From an uncultured Eubacteriales bacterium (lineage in GTDB: Bacteria > Bacillota > Clostridia > Oscillospirales > CAG-272), in contig CAJUIQ010000013.1 of NCBI GenBank assembly GCA_910586545.1, positions 1 to 45,023 on the forward strand: a DNA stretch of 45,023 bases. The letters run 5' to 3'. The notes under the pieces were generated by a model. That model was given only the letters and a program-made list of their open reading frames with translations. It was not told the DNA's origin and did no database searches. Shown piece by piece: positions 14,220 through 22,364 of this stretch. Numbering within the stretch: the stretch's first letter is position 1; every line of letters begins with the position of its first letter. The position numbers and the translations under genes are program-made.

Positions 14220-16079
14220 TTATTTGGCGTACCGTTCGCTTTCAAAAAACTGCTGGTGCCATACAAGAAACGTATACGCCGTCCAAATTTTACGGCGGTT
14301 ATGGGCAGGATCTTCCAGCAGGGCGCACAACTTGTCCGGCTGGAAATACTGGGCGGCCACATCGGAGGTAAAGCTTTGCCTTACGACCGAAGAAAAATCG
14401 TCATCCTCCAGCCATTTGGCAATGGGAACCGGAAAGCCTTTTTTCTTTCGGTTAGCCCAAGCGTCCGGTAGTGTTTTATTGGCGGCGGCACGCAGCACCG
14501 CTTTGGTATCCCCCGCAATTTTATATGCCGCCGGGTATGCTGCAGCCTCCTCCATTACGATCCGGTCCAGATACGGTACGCGCAATTCAATGGAATGCGC
14601 CATGCTCATTTTATCCGCCTTTAACAAAATATCTCCGGGGAGCCACAGGTTCAAATCCAAATACTGTTTTTTCTCTAATTCCGAAAGCCCCTTGACTCTA
14701 TCGTAAATTGGCGCGGCCACTTCTCTGGCAGCAGGACCAGTGCGATATGCAGGACGAAGAATGTCATAGGCCTCATCTTCCGGAAATACCAGCGCTTGCC
14801 CGATAAACCAGTCTTCGGGCCTGCCGCTTCCTTTAATCAAAAATTCCCGTCCCCTAAAATAAGGCAGTCGAGCCGCAACGCCCGCAGCCCCACGGCGCAA
14901 AAATCCGGGAAACTTTTTATATTTTTTCATGGCGCCTGCTTCGTCATACCACTCATAGCCGCCGTAAATTTCATCAGCGCCCTCTCCAGACAACACGACT
15001 GTTACATGCTGGCTGGCAAGACGGGCCAGAAAATACAGTGGTACAGAAGAAGGATTCGACTGGGGCTCGTCCATATGATACTGAATATCAGCAAATGCCG
15101 CAAGGCATTGTTCTCCTTCCAGCATCTCTCGCCAGTTTTGGATCCCTAGTCGCGCCGACAGTTCCCCTGCCTCGCTGGTTTCGTCAAATTTTGCCGCCGT
15201 CTCGCCTCCCGGATTAAAGCCAACCGAAAAGGTATCGTTTGGCATAAGACAAGCGGTGATATAACTGGAATCCACACCACCGGACAAAAATGCGCCTACT
15301 TTTACGTCGCTGATCCGGTGCGCTGCCACCGACTCCTGAACGCGGGCGTCAATTTCCTGCGCACAGGCAGAAAAGGATTTGTCTGTTTTTTTGGAAAAAT
15401 CTACATCCCAGTATCGCTCTACATGCATCTTGCCGTCCTGAAAAACAAACCAGTGGGCTGCCGGCAGCTTATAAGTTCCCTTAAAAAAAGTTTCTTCCAT
15501 TGCGCTGTACTGAAAAGTGAGATAAGGACGCAGAGCGTTGGGGTTGACCTCCCTGCGAAAGGCGGGATGTTCCAAAAAGCTTTTGATCTCCGATCCAAAC
15601 AAAAGCGAGCCGCCCGGCAAAAGAGAGTAATAATAGGGTTTGATACCAAAAGGATCCCTTGCCCCATACAAGGTATTTGTTTTTTTATCCCATACGGCAA
15701 AGGCAAACATCCCCCGCAGGCGGGCCGCCAAACCTTCGCCATATTCTTCGTATCCGTGGAGAATCACTTCCGTATCGCATCGGGTTTTAAACACATGGCC
15801 TCTGGCAATCAGTTCCTGACGCAAATCCATAAAGTTATAGACTTCCCCGTTGTATACAACCACTACCGTTCCATCTTCATTATACATTGGCTGAGCGCCG
15901 TCCGCCAAATCGATAATGCTGAGCCGACGAAATCCCAAGGCAATGCTGTCTGCCGGCCCGTCGCCGGCCACATGAAACCCTTCCATATCCGGGCCACGAT
16001 GGGCAATTCGATCCGCCATTTTCCGAAGGACTTGCTCTCTATTTTCAATCTGGCCGGTAAAGCCGATAAATCCGCACAT
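14220..16079 (-). CDS. Glutamine-hydrolysing asparagine synthase family (AsnB/AsnH-like)
   Basis: The 619-residue protein starts MCGFIG, so Cys2 becomes the N-terminal nucleophile of the glutaminase domain (about 1-190, with AHRGPD and the NGEVYN motif). The synthetase domain contains the PP-loop SGGVDSSYI at about 265. It transfers ammonia from Gln to an Asp carboxyl. ATG 16079 was chosen over one four codons upstream because Cys must be residue 2 and GGAG is correctly placed. As first gene of the cluster with ligase, racemase and murE, it may amidate the D-Asp cross-bridge as AsnH does in lactococci. Ordinary L-asparagine synthesis is the alternative. Confidence 0.85.
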   Translation of the reverse strand: MCGFIGFTGQIENREQVLRKMADRIAHRGPDMEGFHVAGDGPADSIALGFRRLSIIDLADGAQPMYNEDGTVVVVYNGEVYNFMDLRQELIARGHVFKTRCDTEVILHGYEEYGEGLAARLRGMFAFAVWDKKTNTLYGARDPFGIKPYYYSLLPGGSLLFGSEIKSFLEHPAFRREVNPNALRPYLTFQYSAMEETFFKGTYKLPAAHWFVFQDGKMHVERYWDVDFSKKTDKSFSACAQEIDARVQESVAAHRISDVKVGAFLSGGVDSSYITACLMPNDTFSVGFNPGGETAAKFDETSEAGELSARLGIQNWREMLEGEQCLAAFADIQYHMDEPQSNPSSVPLYFLARLASQHVTVVLSGEGADEIYGGYEWYDEAGAMKKYKKFPGFLRRGAAGVAARLPYFRGREFLIKGSGRPEDWFIGQALVFPEDEAYDILRPAYRTGPAAREVAAPIYDRVKGLSELEKKQYLDLNLWLPGDILLKADKMSMAHSIELRVPYLDRIVMEEAAAYPAAYKIAGDTKAVLRAAANKTLPDAWANRKKKGFPVPIAKWLEDDDFSSVVRQSFTSDVAAQYFQPDKLCALLEDPAHNRRKIWTAYTFLVWHQQFFESERYAK

Positions 16080-16181
16080 AAAAATCTCCATTCCACCGCT
16101 TTGACGGCGTCACAAGTAGTTCATTTAAATTCACCAGGGCTGTAAGCAGACAAAAATGGGGGGCCCATTTAGGCGCCTTTT

Positions 16182-16239
16182 CGCGTGAAACAGCTTCGCT
16201 TTATTTCTGTGATATCGTATCTTTCACGCGAATCTCCTT
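16182..16239 (-). repeat. 58-bp dispersed leader element, copy 2
   Basis: Second copy of the element at 7229-7286, about 100 nt before the asnB-like start. It has perfect 9-bp inverted ends, CGCGTGAAA and TTTCACGCG. On the minus strand an AAGGAG-like site precedes GTG and eight more sense or stop codons (ending AGAAATAA), so a mini-ORF is possible. The rest of the gap 16080-16425 also holds a short dyad AAATGGG/CCCATTT (16154-16170) and the mtlD terminator. Confidence 0.75.
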
Positions 16240-16260
16240 GTGATATAGGTATTGTGTTTT

Positions 16261-16269
16261 ATTGTATCA
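16261..16269 (-). promoter_or_regulatory. Probable extended -10 promoter of the asnB-ligase-racemase-murE operon
   Basis: TGATACAAT on the minus strand is an extended -10. A TTTATT lies 17 nt upstream as a poor -35. It would give a leader of about 175 nt containing the 58-bp element. Confidence 0.4.
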
Positions 16270-16327
16270 CAATCCCATGAAAAAATAAAGTAGTTTCTTG
16301 CCTTTTTATCTCCTTTCTGATGGAAAG

Positions 16328-16360
16328 GAACAAAGAAAAGGCCCCCTTATTAGAGGGGGC
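16328..16360 (-). terminator. Terminator of mtlD
   Basis: On the minus strand, arms GCCCCCT and AGGGGGC with a 6-nt loop are followed by CTTTTCTTTG. It lies about 66 nt beyond the mtlD stop. Confidence 0.8.
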
Positions 16361-16425
16361 TAACGAAAGGAGGCACAGCGCATCCATTCACCTGTCACTA
16401 CACGCACATATAAAAGATCTTCTCT

Positions 16426-17625
16426 TCACACTACCATGCCAAGTTTTTCGTGCAGTTTATCCTCCGCAGCGGCAAAAATCTCTGCGTAGCCTTTTCCCGC
16501 CGCAAAATATGCATACATCTCCATGGTACATACCGTAACGGGATGATCAGCGGCAAGACCTGTCAGGGAAGTTAGTACGCTTTTTGCATCCCCGTGACTC
16601 TGTTTGTTCTCTTTCATGTAGCAGTGCAACGCGGCGGCGCTGCCTGTACAGATATAGACGGGAAAGGCTCCCTGTTCCAGCACCGTACATGCCGCACCGG
16701 TAAGACGATCTAACCGCGCCAACTTTCGCGGAATATCCGCCCCTACTCTGGCGCATGTGTCCCCAAGGGCACGATTTCCAAATCGACGCAGCAGATCACT
16801 GATATGCTGCAGCAGAGGCGCGCAGTCCACATGATATTTCTTGCACAAGGCGCCGGCAGACTCCAGCATAGCATTCTGCGCCAGCAGTCGGATAAACGGA
16901 TCTTCAATGCTTTCCCAAATATAGGTGTGTCCCAGCATCTGCCCCAGATATGCGCAAACCGCATGGCCCATATTATGAATAAACAGCTTGCGTTCTATGT
17001 AATAGTGAAAGGGCGTAAAGGGAACCATATTGGGAATTTTCGGAATATCCCCTCGAAAGGCAGCCTGGTCTACCGGCAGCACACAATATTCTTCCACGGC
17101 AATGCGCAGGGGATTAACCGCCTCTCCGCTTCCCGCGTCCTGCTTCAGGGAAGGAACCATTCGACCTACGGAAGTTTCCACAAGGCCGATTTGCTCCAAC
17201 TGTGCCTCTGTGAGTTCTCCCGCTAAAAGCTCTCGGATATACACATCCGCGTCCATCAGGTTCTCACAAATTAAAAGATTCAGGGGCGGTCTGCCGGCAT
17301 CGGAGCGGGCACGGATCCCCGCGGCAAGATTCGGGATAATATATTGAATTGCTTTCGCGCCAACGCATGTTGCCGCGATGTCCGCTTCTAAAATCGCCTG
17401 CACAGCGGCGTCTTTGTCATTCCCATCCGCCACATATATATTTTTAATCTGCTTTACCGTAGGCGCTCCCCCTACGATTTCCAAAGGATACTCTCCATCC
17501 TCCCGGATACGCGCAACAATAACAGGAGATACATCGATAAAAGTCACTTTTGCTCCAGCCTCAGAAAACAGGGGGCCAATAAACCCACGCCCGATATTTC
17601 CTGCTCCAAAAATTACTGCGTTCAT
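16426..17625 (-). CDS. mtlD: Mannitol-1-phosphate 5-dehydrogenase
   Basis: The 399-residue protein starts with the NAD-binding motif IFGAGNIGRGFIG. It contains the family blocks CENLMDAD, VETSVGRM and KLFIHNMGHA, where the last holds the catalytic Lys and His region of polyol-specific long-chain dehydrogenases. It interconverts mannitol-1-phosphate and fructose-6-phosphate with NAD(H). No mannitol PTS genes are adjacent, so the function may be osmolyte or redox related, or the transporter lies elsewhere. GAAAGG lies 8 nt before the ATG, and the promoter at 17696-17724 faces away from the uracil-DNA glycosylase gene. Confidence 0.92.
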   Translation of the reverse strand: MNAVIFGAGNIGRGFIGPLFSEAGAKVTFIDVSPVIVARIREDGEYPLEIVGGAPTVKQIKNIYVADGNDKDAAVQAILEADIAATCVGAKAIQYIIPNLAAGIRARSDAGRPPLNLLICENLMDADVYIRELLAGELTEAQLEQIGLVETSVGRMVPSLKQDAGSGEAVNPLRIAVEEYCVLPVDQAAFRGDIPKIPNMVPFTPFHYYIERKLFIHNMGHAVCAYLGQMLGHTYIWESIEDPFIRLLAQNAMLESAGALCKKYHVDCAPLLQHISDLLRRFGNRALGDTCARVGADIPRKLARLDRLTGAACTVLEQGAFPVYICTGSAAALHCYMKENKQSHGDAKSVLTSLTGLAADHPVTVCTMEMYAYFAAGKGYAEIFAAAEDKLHEKLGMVV

Positions 17626-17695
17626 GTTTATAGAACCTTTCCTATTATAAATTTACCATATATACAATCGGTATGCGACACAATGCCGCAAAAAT

Positions 17696-17724
17696 ATTAT
17701 ACCGCTTCCTGGGGGACAGGTCAA
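17696..17724 (-). promoter_or_regulatory. Promoter of mtlD
   Basis: TTGACC (17724-17719) and TATAAT (17701-17696) with a 17-nt spacer, about 70 nt before the mtlD start. Confidence 0.8.
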
Positions 17725-17800
17725 GGACAGTGTTTTCTTTTTCTCAAAAATGTTGTATACTAATTGTATACCGTATTTTATGGAATAGCAGGAGTGACCT

Positions 17801-18355
17801 ATGGACTGGGAAACATTAGAAAATGCTTGCAATAGCTGTACAAAATGTGCGCTGCATCAAAGTAGGACAAACTGTGTGTTTGGCCAGGGCAGCCGGAACG
17901 CTGTCCTTATGTTTGTAGGAGAGGCCCCCGGAGAAAAAGAGGATTTATCCGGAATCCCCTTTGTAGGCCCGGCGGGGCAGCATCTAAATAAATTTTTGGA
18001 AGCTGTAGGTATTGATCGAGAACAGGTTTATATTACCAACATATTAAAGTGCCGGCCACCGCGTAACAGAGATCCGTTGCCTGGGGAGCAGGATTGCTGT
18101 ATAGACTATCTGCGATGCCAGGTAAAGCTGATCCAGCCTAAAATCATCGCCTGTCTGGGCCGCATCGCAGCGATGCGGCTGATTACGCCGGATTTTAAAA
18201 TCACCCGGGATCACGGTACGTTTTACCAACGAGGCAATTTTCTTATTACGGCTGTCTACCATCCTTCCGCCCTTTTGCGGGATCCTCGAAAAAATGAAGA
18301 TATGTATCGGGATATGAAGGCGATTCGGCAAAAGCTGGATGCGTTGGAAGGATAA
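17801..18355 (+). CDS. Family 4 (4Fe-4S) uracil-DNA glycosylase
   Basis: This 184-residue UDG superfamily protein has motif 1 GEAPGEKED (about 40-48), which has the Glu-Ala-Pro-Gly of family 4, and the C-terminal motif HPSALLR (about 150). Four conserved cysteines can bind an iron-sulfur cluster: two near the N-terminus (C13, C16) and two around NILKC and the downstream DCC/RC segment. It removes uracil from DNA in base excision repair. GGAG lies 8-9 nt before the ATG. It is a single-gene unit with a strong terminator 26 nt downstream. Confidence 0.93.
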   Translation: MDWETLENACNSCTKCALHQSRTNCVFGQGSRNAVLMFVGEAPGEKEDLSGIPFVGPAGQHLNKFLEAVGIDREQVYITNILKCRPPRNRDPLPGEQDCCIDYLRCQVKLIQPKIIACLGRIAAMRLITPDFKITRDHGTFYQRGNFLITAVYHPSALLRDPRKNEDMYRDMKAIRQKLDALEG

Positions 18356-18380
18356 AGACAGCCTTCCCAACAGGAATAAA

Positions 18381-18415
18381 TAAAAAAGAGGGGGATGTGC
18401 CCCCCTCTTTTTTTA
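18381..18415. terminator. Bidirectional terminator between UDG and flotillin genes
   Basis: The hairpin AAAAAAGAGGGGG / CCCCCCTCTTTTTTT with a short ATGTG loop lies between converging stops at 18355 and 18413. Confidence 0.9.
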
Positions 18416-19861
18416 TCCCTCGTCTGTATGATCCGCCTCTGGAATCGCGTCTGCTTTTTCTTCTTTCTTTTTGCCAAGATAATCGGGAAGCTGCATACCC
18501 GCCATATCAAACATTTCATTGAGCGGAGGGACGCTTTTCATCAGCCCCGACACAAAATTTGCCGTAGTGCTCTTTCCTTCACCATTGCCAGCGCCGCTGT
18601 CCCATACAGTGATCTTGTCAATCTGCAGATTCTTAATCGCTTCAACCTGAATTTTCACAAGCTCTTCCATCTTATCGGCCAGCATTAATCTTACTGCGTC
18701 TGCGGAATTGCCGCCGGCAGCCTCTACAATTCGGGTAAAGCCTTCCGCCTGCTTGATCAGCATAGAGCGCATACCATCTGCTTCCGCTTCCATCTTCATC
18801 AGAATTGCATCCGCTTCACCTTTTGCACGGCGGCGAATTTGTTCTGCTTCCGCCTCTGCGTCCAGCTCCTTACGCTTTTTGTCAATTTCAGCCGTGACGA
18901 TAATATCCGCTTCCTGCTTGGCCTTTTCAAGCTGTGCACGGGCAGCCTCTGCCTCTCTTTGGGCACCGTAGCTTTCTTCCATCGCTTTTGCCGCCTGAAT
19001 ATTTTCCGTAGCGGTGGCACGTTTGAGCGCTTCTGCTTCCCGCTCACGCCGGGTAGCATCCGATTCGGCAACCTGGGCTTTCGCCTCATTCTCACCCTGA
19101 ATGGCACGAGAGTTGGATGCGGACACCTGAATACGCATATCCTGCTCTGCTGCTGCGGAACCGATAGCACCGCTGCGATCCGCTTCCGCAACGGAAATCT
19201 TTGCATCGTTGATGGCTTTAGCGGCCGCTTCCTTACCTAGAGCCATGATATAGCCAGATTCGTCTGTAATATCCGTTACATTTACGTTAATCAGTCTAAG
19301 ACCGATTTTTTTCAGTTCTGTCTCTACGTTACCGGATACAGCATCCAGAAATTTGTCACGGTCCGTATTGATCTCTTCTATATCCATGGTAGCGATAATG
19401 AGACGCATCTGACCGAAAATAATATCCTCAGCAATCTGCTTGATATCCGACAACTGCAGACCCAGCAGACGCTCCGCCGCGTTCTGCATAACACCCGGCT
19501 CCGTCGATATACCTACGGTAAACCGAGAAGGCACATCTACACGGATGTTCTGCCGGGACAAAGCATTGCGCAGATCGACGCTGATAGACATCGGCGTCAG
19601 ATCCATAAATTCATACGCTTGGAACACTGGTACGATAAACGACGCGCCGCCATGGATACATTTTGCGCTTCTGCTTCCGTCTTTTTTGCCGATTTTACCA
19701 TAAATAACAAGAATTTTGTCAGAAGGACATTTCTTATATCGGGACAAAATCAGTAAAAGTGTCGACAGGACCAGAACAACTGCCGCGCATATCAGAACCA
19801 CCACCATTGGATCAATGGTCAACCGATACACCGTGTCTAAAAGTGCTTTTCCCATTTGCAT
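18413..19861 (-). CDS. Flotillin family protein (FloT/YuaG-like)
   Basis: The 482-residue protein has one N-terminal membrane segment (about 18-40), an SPFH/band-7 domain (about 45-230), and a long Ala/Glu/Lys-rich coiled-coil flotillin domain (AEADRSG, EAEALKRAT, EAEAARAQLEKAK). Flotillins scaffold membrane microdomains. In Bacillus, FloT (YuaG) is encoded with the NfeD protein YuaF, and this operon keeps that pairing with one extra gene between. The start at 19861 is preferred since GGAG lies 8 nt upstream; an ATG two codons earlier is too close to it. It is the last gene of a four-gene unit. Confidence 0.92.
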   Translation of the reverse strand: MQMGKALLDTVYRLTIDPMVVVLICAAVVLVLSTLLLILSRYKKCPSDKILVIYGKIGKKDGSRSAKCIHGGASFIVPVFQAYEFMDLTPMSISVDLRNALSRQNIRVDVPSRFTVGISTEPGVMQNAAERLLGLQLSDIKQIAEDIIFGQMRLIIATMDIEEINTDRDKFLDAVSGNVETELKKIGLRLINVNVTDITDESGYIMALGKEAAAKAINDAKISVAEADRSGAIGSAAAEQDMRIQVSASNSRAIQGENEAKAQVAESDATRREREAEALKRATATENIQAAKAMEESYGAQREAEAARAQLEKAKQEADIIVTAEIDKKRKELDAEAEAEQIRRRAKGEADAILMKMEAEADGMRSMLIKQAEGFTRIVEAAGGNSADAVRLMLADKMEELVKIQVEAIKNLQIDKITVWDSGAGNGEGKSTTANFVSGLMKSVPPLNEMFDMAGMQLPDYLGKKKEEKADAIPEADHTDEG

Positions 19862-19916
19862 AATCATCTCTCCTTTTATAAATATAAATTTTTAACACCC
19901 ATATAGTATTCGTGTC

Positions 19917-21014
19917 TTACGACAGCCCCGGCAACTCTTCTTCATATTCAATAATCTGCCGCACATATTGCCAGGATCCATCCTCTTTGGACATGTATGT
20001 GCCGGCTAGGTATTCCCTTTGGGCCACTGTTTTTTCTATGCCTCTCTCCCCAAGAATATTATCCACATGCAGCCAATACTGATACAGATTTTCATACTGA
20101 TCCGCAAATATGTCTGTCTGGGCAAAAGATTCCGGCGAAATTTTCACCTGCCGGCCATCTTTCATTTGAAAACACAGCTGCATTTCTCCGCTGAAAAAAG
20201 CCGCTTTTACCTCATAGGAGACTACCTGGTCCCAACTGTATTGCCGCAGGTTCCCCATCCGTGCCGCAAGGAAGCCGTCCTTGTCCGCCCTTGTCCAACA
20301 AGATGTAAAAAGCCACAAAATTCCGCTAAACAAAAGAAGGATGCATACAATGGGCACACAATCCCAAAGAAGAGAACGAGTAAAAGTTTCCTCTTCTAAT
20401 TCCTCCTCCGGTACAGATTCCTGCTCCTCTTCTTCCAAGTCCTGATCCGAAAGCACATACCCCTCCGGCAATTCTTCAGGTAAATCCGCATAAAAATTTT
20501 CTATCACATCTTCATCTAAGGAAGGGGGCCTCTTATAAAATGTATCCCATATACTCTCTTCTTCAGATGCAGGCTGCTCTTGCATTGCGGTATCAATCGC
20601 TTCTTCCCGTTGGGCAGCCAGGGCCGATGCAATTTTTTCTGCCCGCTGTCCGGCAGCATCGATCATCGGATCCGGTAGATTCTCTTCCTCCAGCGGAATA
20701 TACGGATCATCGGATAAGTCGCCTAATATGTAGTCGTCTTCTTTAAAAATAGGGGGTTCCTCAGACTCCTGCAAGACAGATACCCGTTGGAGAAATATAT
20801 GACGAATCCACAATGCCACCGCTAAATATGCGCCGGCGGCACACAACACTACCGGAATTGTAAAAGACAGAGAATAGGTAAACGCACCCGTTCCAATTTG
20901 CAGTCCGGTAAGTTTTTGATATAAAAAGCCCGTTCCAACGGCAAATAAAATCCCACCTGCTATCGCAGCGCCTTCTTTTATCCACCGATAGGGTCTGACG
21001 GAAGAGGCCGTCAT
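19917..21014 (-). CDS. Membrane protein of unknown function with acidic linker, in flotillin operon
   Basis: The 365-residue protein has two N-terminal membrane segments (about 13-30 and 44-68), then a very acidic region of about 140 residues rich in Glu, Asp and Pro. A third membrane segment follows (about 220-240) before a folded C-terminal domain of about 120 residues with many aromatic residues. I recognise no family. The start overlaps the NfeD stop by 4 nt (ATGA), implying translational coupling, and flotillin follows after 55 nt. A role in the same membrane microdomain complex is an inference from position only. Confidence 0.8.
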   Translation of the reverse strand: MTASSVRPYRWIKEGAAIAGGILFAVGTGFLYQKLTGLQIGTGAFTYSLSFTIPVVLCAAGAYLAVALWIRHIFLQRVSVLQESEEPPIFKEDDYILGDLSDDPYIPLEEENLPDPMIDAAGQRAEKIASALAAQREEAIDTAMQEQPASEEESIWDTFYKRPPSLDEDVIENFYADLPEELPEGYVLSDQDLEEEEQESVPEEELEEETFTRSLLWDCVPIVCILLLFSGILWLFTSCWTRADKDGFLAARMGNLRQYSWDQVVSYEVKAAFFSGEMQLCFQMKDGRQVKISPESFAQTDIFADQYENLYQYWLHVDNILGERGIEKTVAQREYLAGTYMSKEDGSWQYVRQIIEYEEELPGLS

Positions 21015-21607
21015 ACGCGCGCCTCCCTTTTTTCCTGTTGTATCGGCTCCACAATCAGCCTGCCCGTATCATCCACATTGGTGACACGCACCGTCTCGCC
21101 GGTGCGCAACCGCCGCTCTGCATTTGTAACAGCCTCCACTTCCATAAACGTCTCATTTAAGGTTATATTGATTTTCCCGTTCCCGCTACAGGCCTCAGGA
21201 ATCGGAATATATACGGTGCCCGTTTTACCCACAGCTGTCTGATAATCTACATTTCCACTGGACTGCAGCCGGGATACGCCATACATAATATATCCTAAAA
21301 GCAGCAGTGTCGCTACCCCGAACACTGTCGACAAAACAACTGTCAGCCACAAACCAACGCCAGCCTGGTACAGCACCAGTCCGCTCCAGCCGCCGATACA
21401 AAGCATTCCTGCAATACCGCGAATGGAAAATACATGCAGTCCGTCGAATCCGTCGGCCACGCCGTCACCGTCTAAGTCCACACCATCGCCGTCGCCAATT
21501 CCAAAAAGCATAAGAATCGTTTGTATTGCCAAAACAAGAGTGGCTGGAATCGCGATCAGCGCAAAAACCTGTTCCGTCATATCCAGCGTATTCCACCATT
21601 CAAGCAT
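21011..21607 (-). CDS. NfeD-like membrane protein with Asp-rich loop
   Basis: This 198-residue partner-type protein for flotillin has a membrane segment (about 10-33) and two more (about 60-115), then a C-terminal OB-fold domain of NfeD type with GKTGTVYIPIPE and the closing R-x-x-x-GE-x-VRV segment. Between the first two membrane segments lies a DGDGVDLDGDGVADG loop that resembles a calcium-binding thrombospondin-3 or dockerin-like repeat. ATG 21607 has GGAGGA upstream; a frame extending to 21652 has no site. It overlaps the DUF1836 gene by 8 nt and the next gene by 4 nt. Confidence 0.88.
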   Translation of the reverse strand: MLEWWNTLDMTEQVFALIAIPATLVLAIQTILMLFGIGDGDGVDLDGDGVADGFDGLHVFSIRGIAGMLCIGGWSGLVLYQAGVGLWLTVVLSTVFGVATLLLLGYIMYGVSRLQSSGNVDYQTAVGKTGTVYIPIPEACSGNGKINITLNETFMEVEAVTNAERRLRTGETVRVTNVDDTGRLIVEPIQQEKREARV

Positions 21608-22196
21608 TGCAATCCTCCTCCGCTTCCAGGCCTTCCAGCAATACATCGGCACGGCCCTTCAAAAGAGATGCCCAGCAGGATAGTATAATCACTTCCAGCG
21701 CACGGTTCAACCGTTCACCGGCGCCCGGACGCCGCTCCACGTATGTACTGGTGACAGTCCGGATCAACTCCCCAAGCCGCCGCACACCGCCGCTGCCCTT
21801 CTCCATCAGTAAGTCCAATAGGTGACAGATATAATCATACAATTGGGAATCGGTGATAATATCATCCGAGGTATCATCCAACCGACCATTGATATAGTGG
21901 AGCAAAAAAGAAATTTTCGATAGCTGCATCGTATCCCGCATCATATTGATAATCAAAATTCGAGCGAGCTGATCTTTTCCATAGAGCTTATTATGTGGGC
22001 GCATCAACCATCCCCGCTTAACCCAATTCTGCAGCGTCGTTCCGTCTACGCCGGTGATTTCCCGAATCTGTCCGAGCATGATGCCGTCCGTTACAAAGAA
22101 AATTTGGGATAAGAATTTTTCGCCGGTAACACCGCCCATTTTGTCCCGATCAAAAACCGTTCCCGGTATTTGGGGACTTTTAATAGTCGGTTCCAC
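21600..22196 (-). CDS. DUF1836 domain protein, probable DNA-binding regulator
   Basis: The 198-residue protein has a MerR-like helix-turn-helix start (TDGIMLGQIREITGVDGTTLQNWVKRGWL) followed by the DUF1836 pattern KLYGKDQLARILIINMMRD. The family is annotated only as unknown function, but the N-terminal helix-turn-helix suggests DNA binding. I chose GTG 22196 because AAGGAGG lies 8 nt before it. A GTG three codons earlier overlaps that site. It is first in the flotillin operon behind a consensus promoter, so autoregulation through the palindrome inside that promoter is possible but unproven. Confidence 0.82.
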   Translation of the reverse strand: MEPTIKSPQIPGTVFDRDKMGGVTGEKFLSQIFFVTDGIMLGQIREITGVDGTTLQNWVKRGWLMRPHNKLYGKDQLARILIINMMRDTMQLSKISFLLHYINGRLDDTSDDIITDSQLYDYICHLLDLLMEKGSGGVRRLGELIRTVTSTYVERRPGAGERLNRALEVIILSCWASLLKGRADVLLEGLEAEEDCNA

Positions 22197-22290
22197 AGGC
22201 TGCACCTCCTTCTATAAAATATCTAAAAAACGTGGTAGCACTTGTTTGGTATGTAGTTGCATCGGATGTGCAAACATCTGCTTTACGGTC

Positions 22291-22319
22291 ATTATAGCAA
22301 ACGTTCACGTGACTGTCAA
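22291..22319 (-). promoter_or_regulatory. Perfect sigma-A promoter of the flotillin operon with CACGTG palindrome in the spacer
   Basis: TTGACA (22319-22314), 17 nt, TATAAT (22296-22291). The spacer contains TCACGTGA and a GTTCACGTGAAC-like arrangement, a possible operator. A second short dyad ATGT-ttgc-ACAT lies just downstream. Confidence 0.85.
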
Positions 22320-22364
22320 TAGTATTCTTTAGATTTTTTATAATTTTCATTTGAACTTGTTTTG

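Noticed and set aside
14159..16145. Plus-strand frames across the asnB-like gene
   Set aside because: They lack start signals and lie fully opposite a gene with conserved catalytic motifs.
16080..16260. T-box riboswitch before the asparagine-synthase-like gene
   Set aside because: No T-box sequence (AGGGTGGNACCGCG) or antiterminator/terminator pair is present in the leader.
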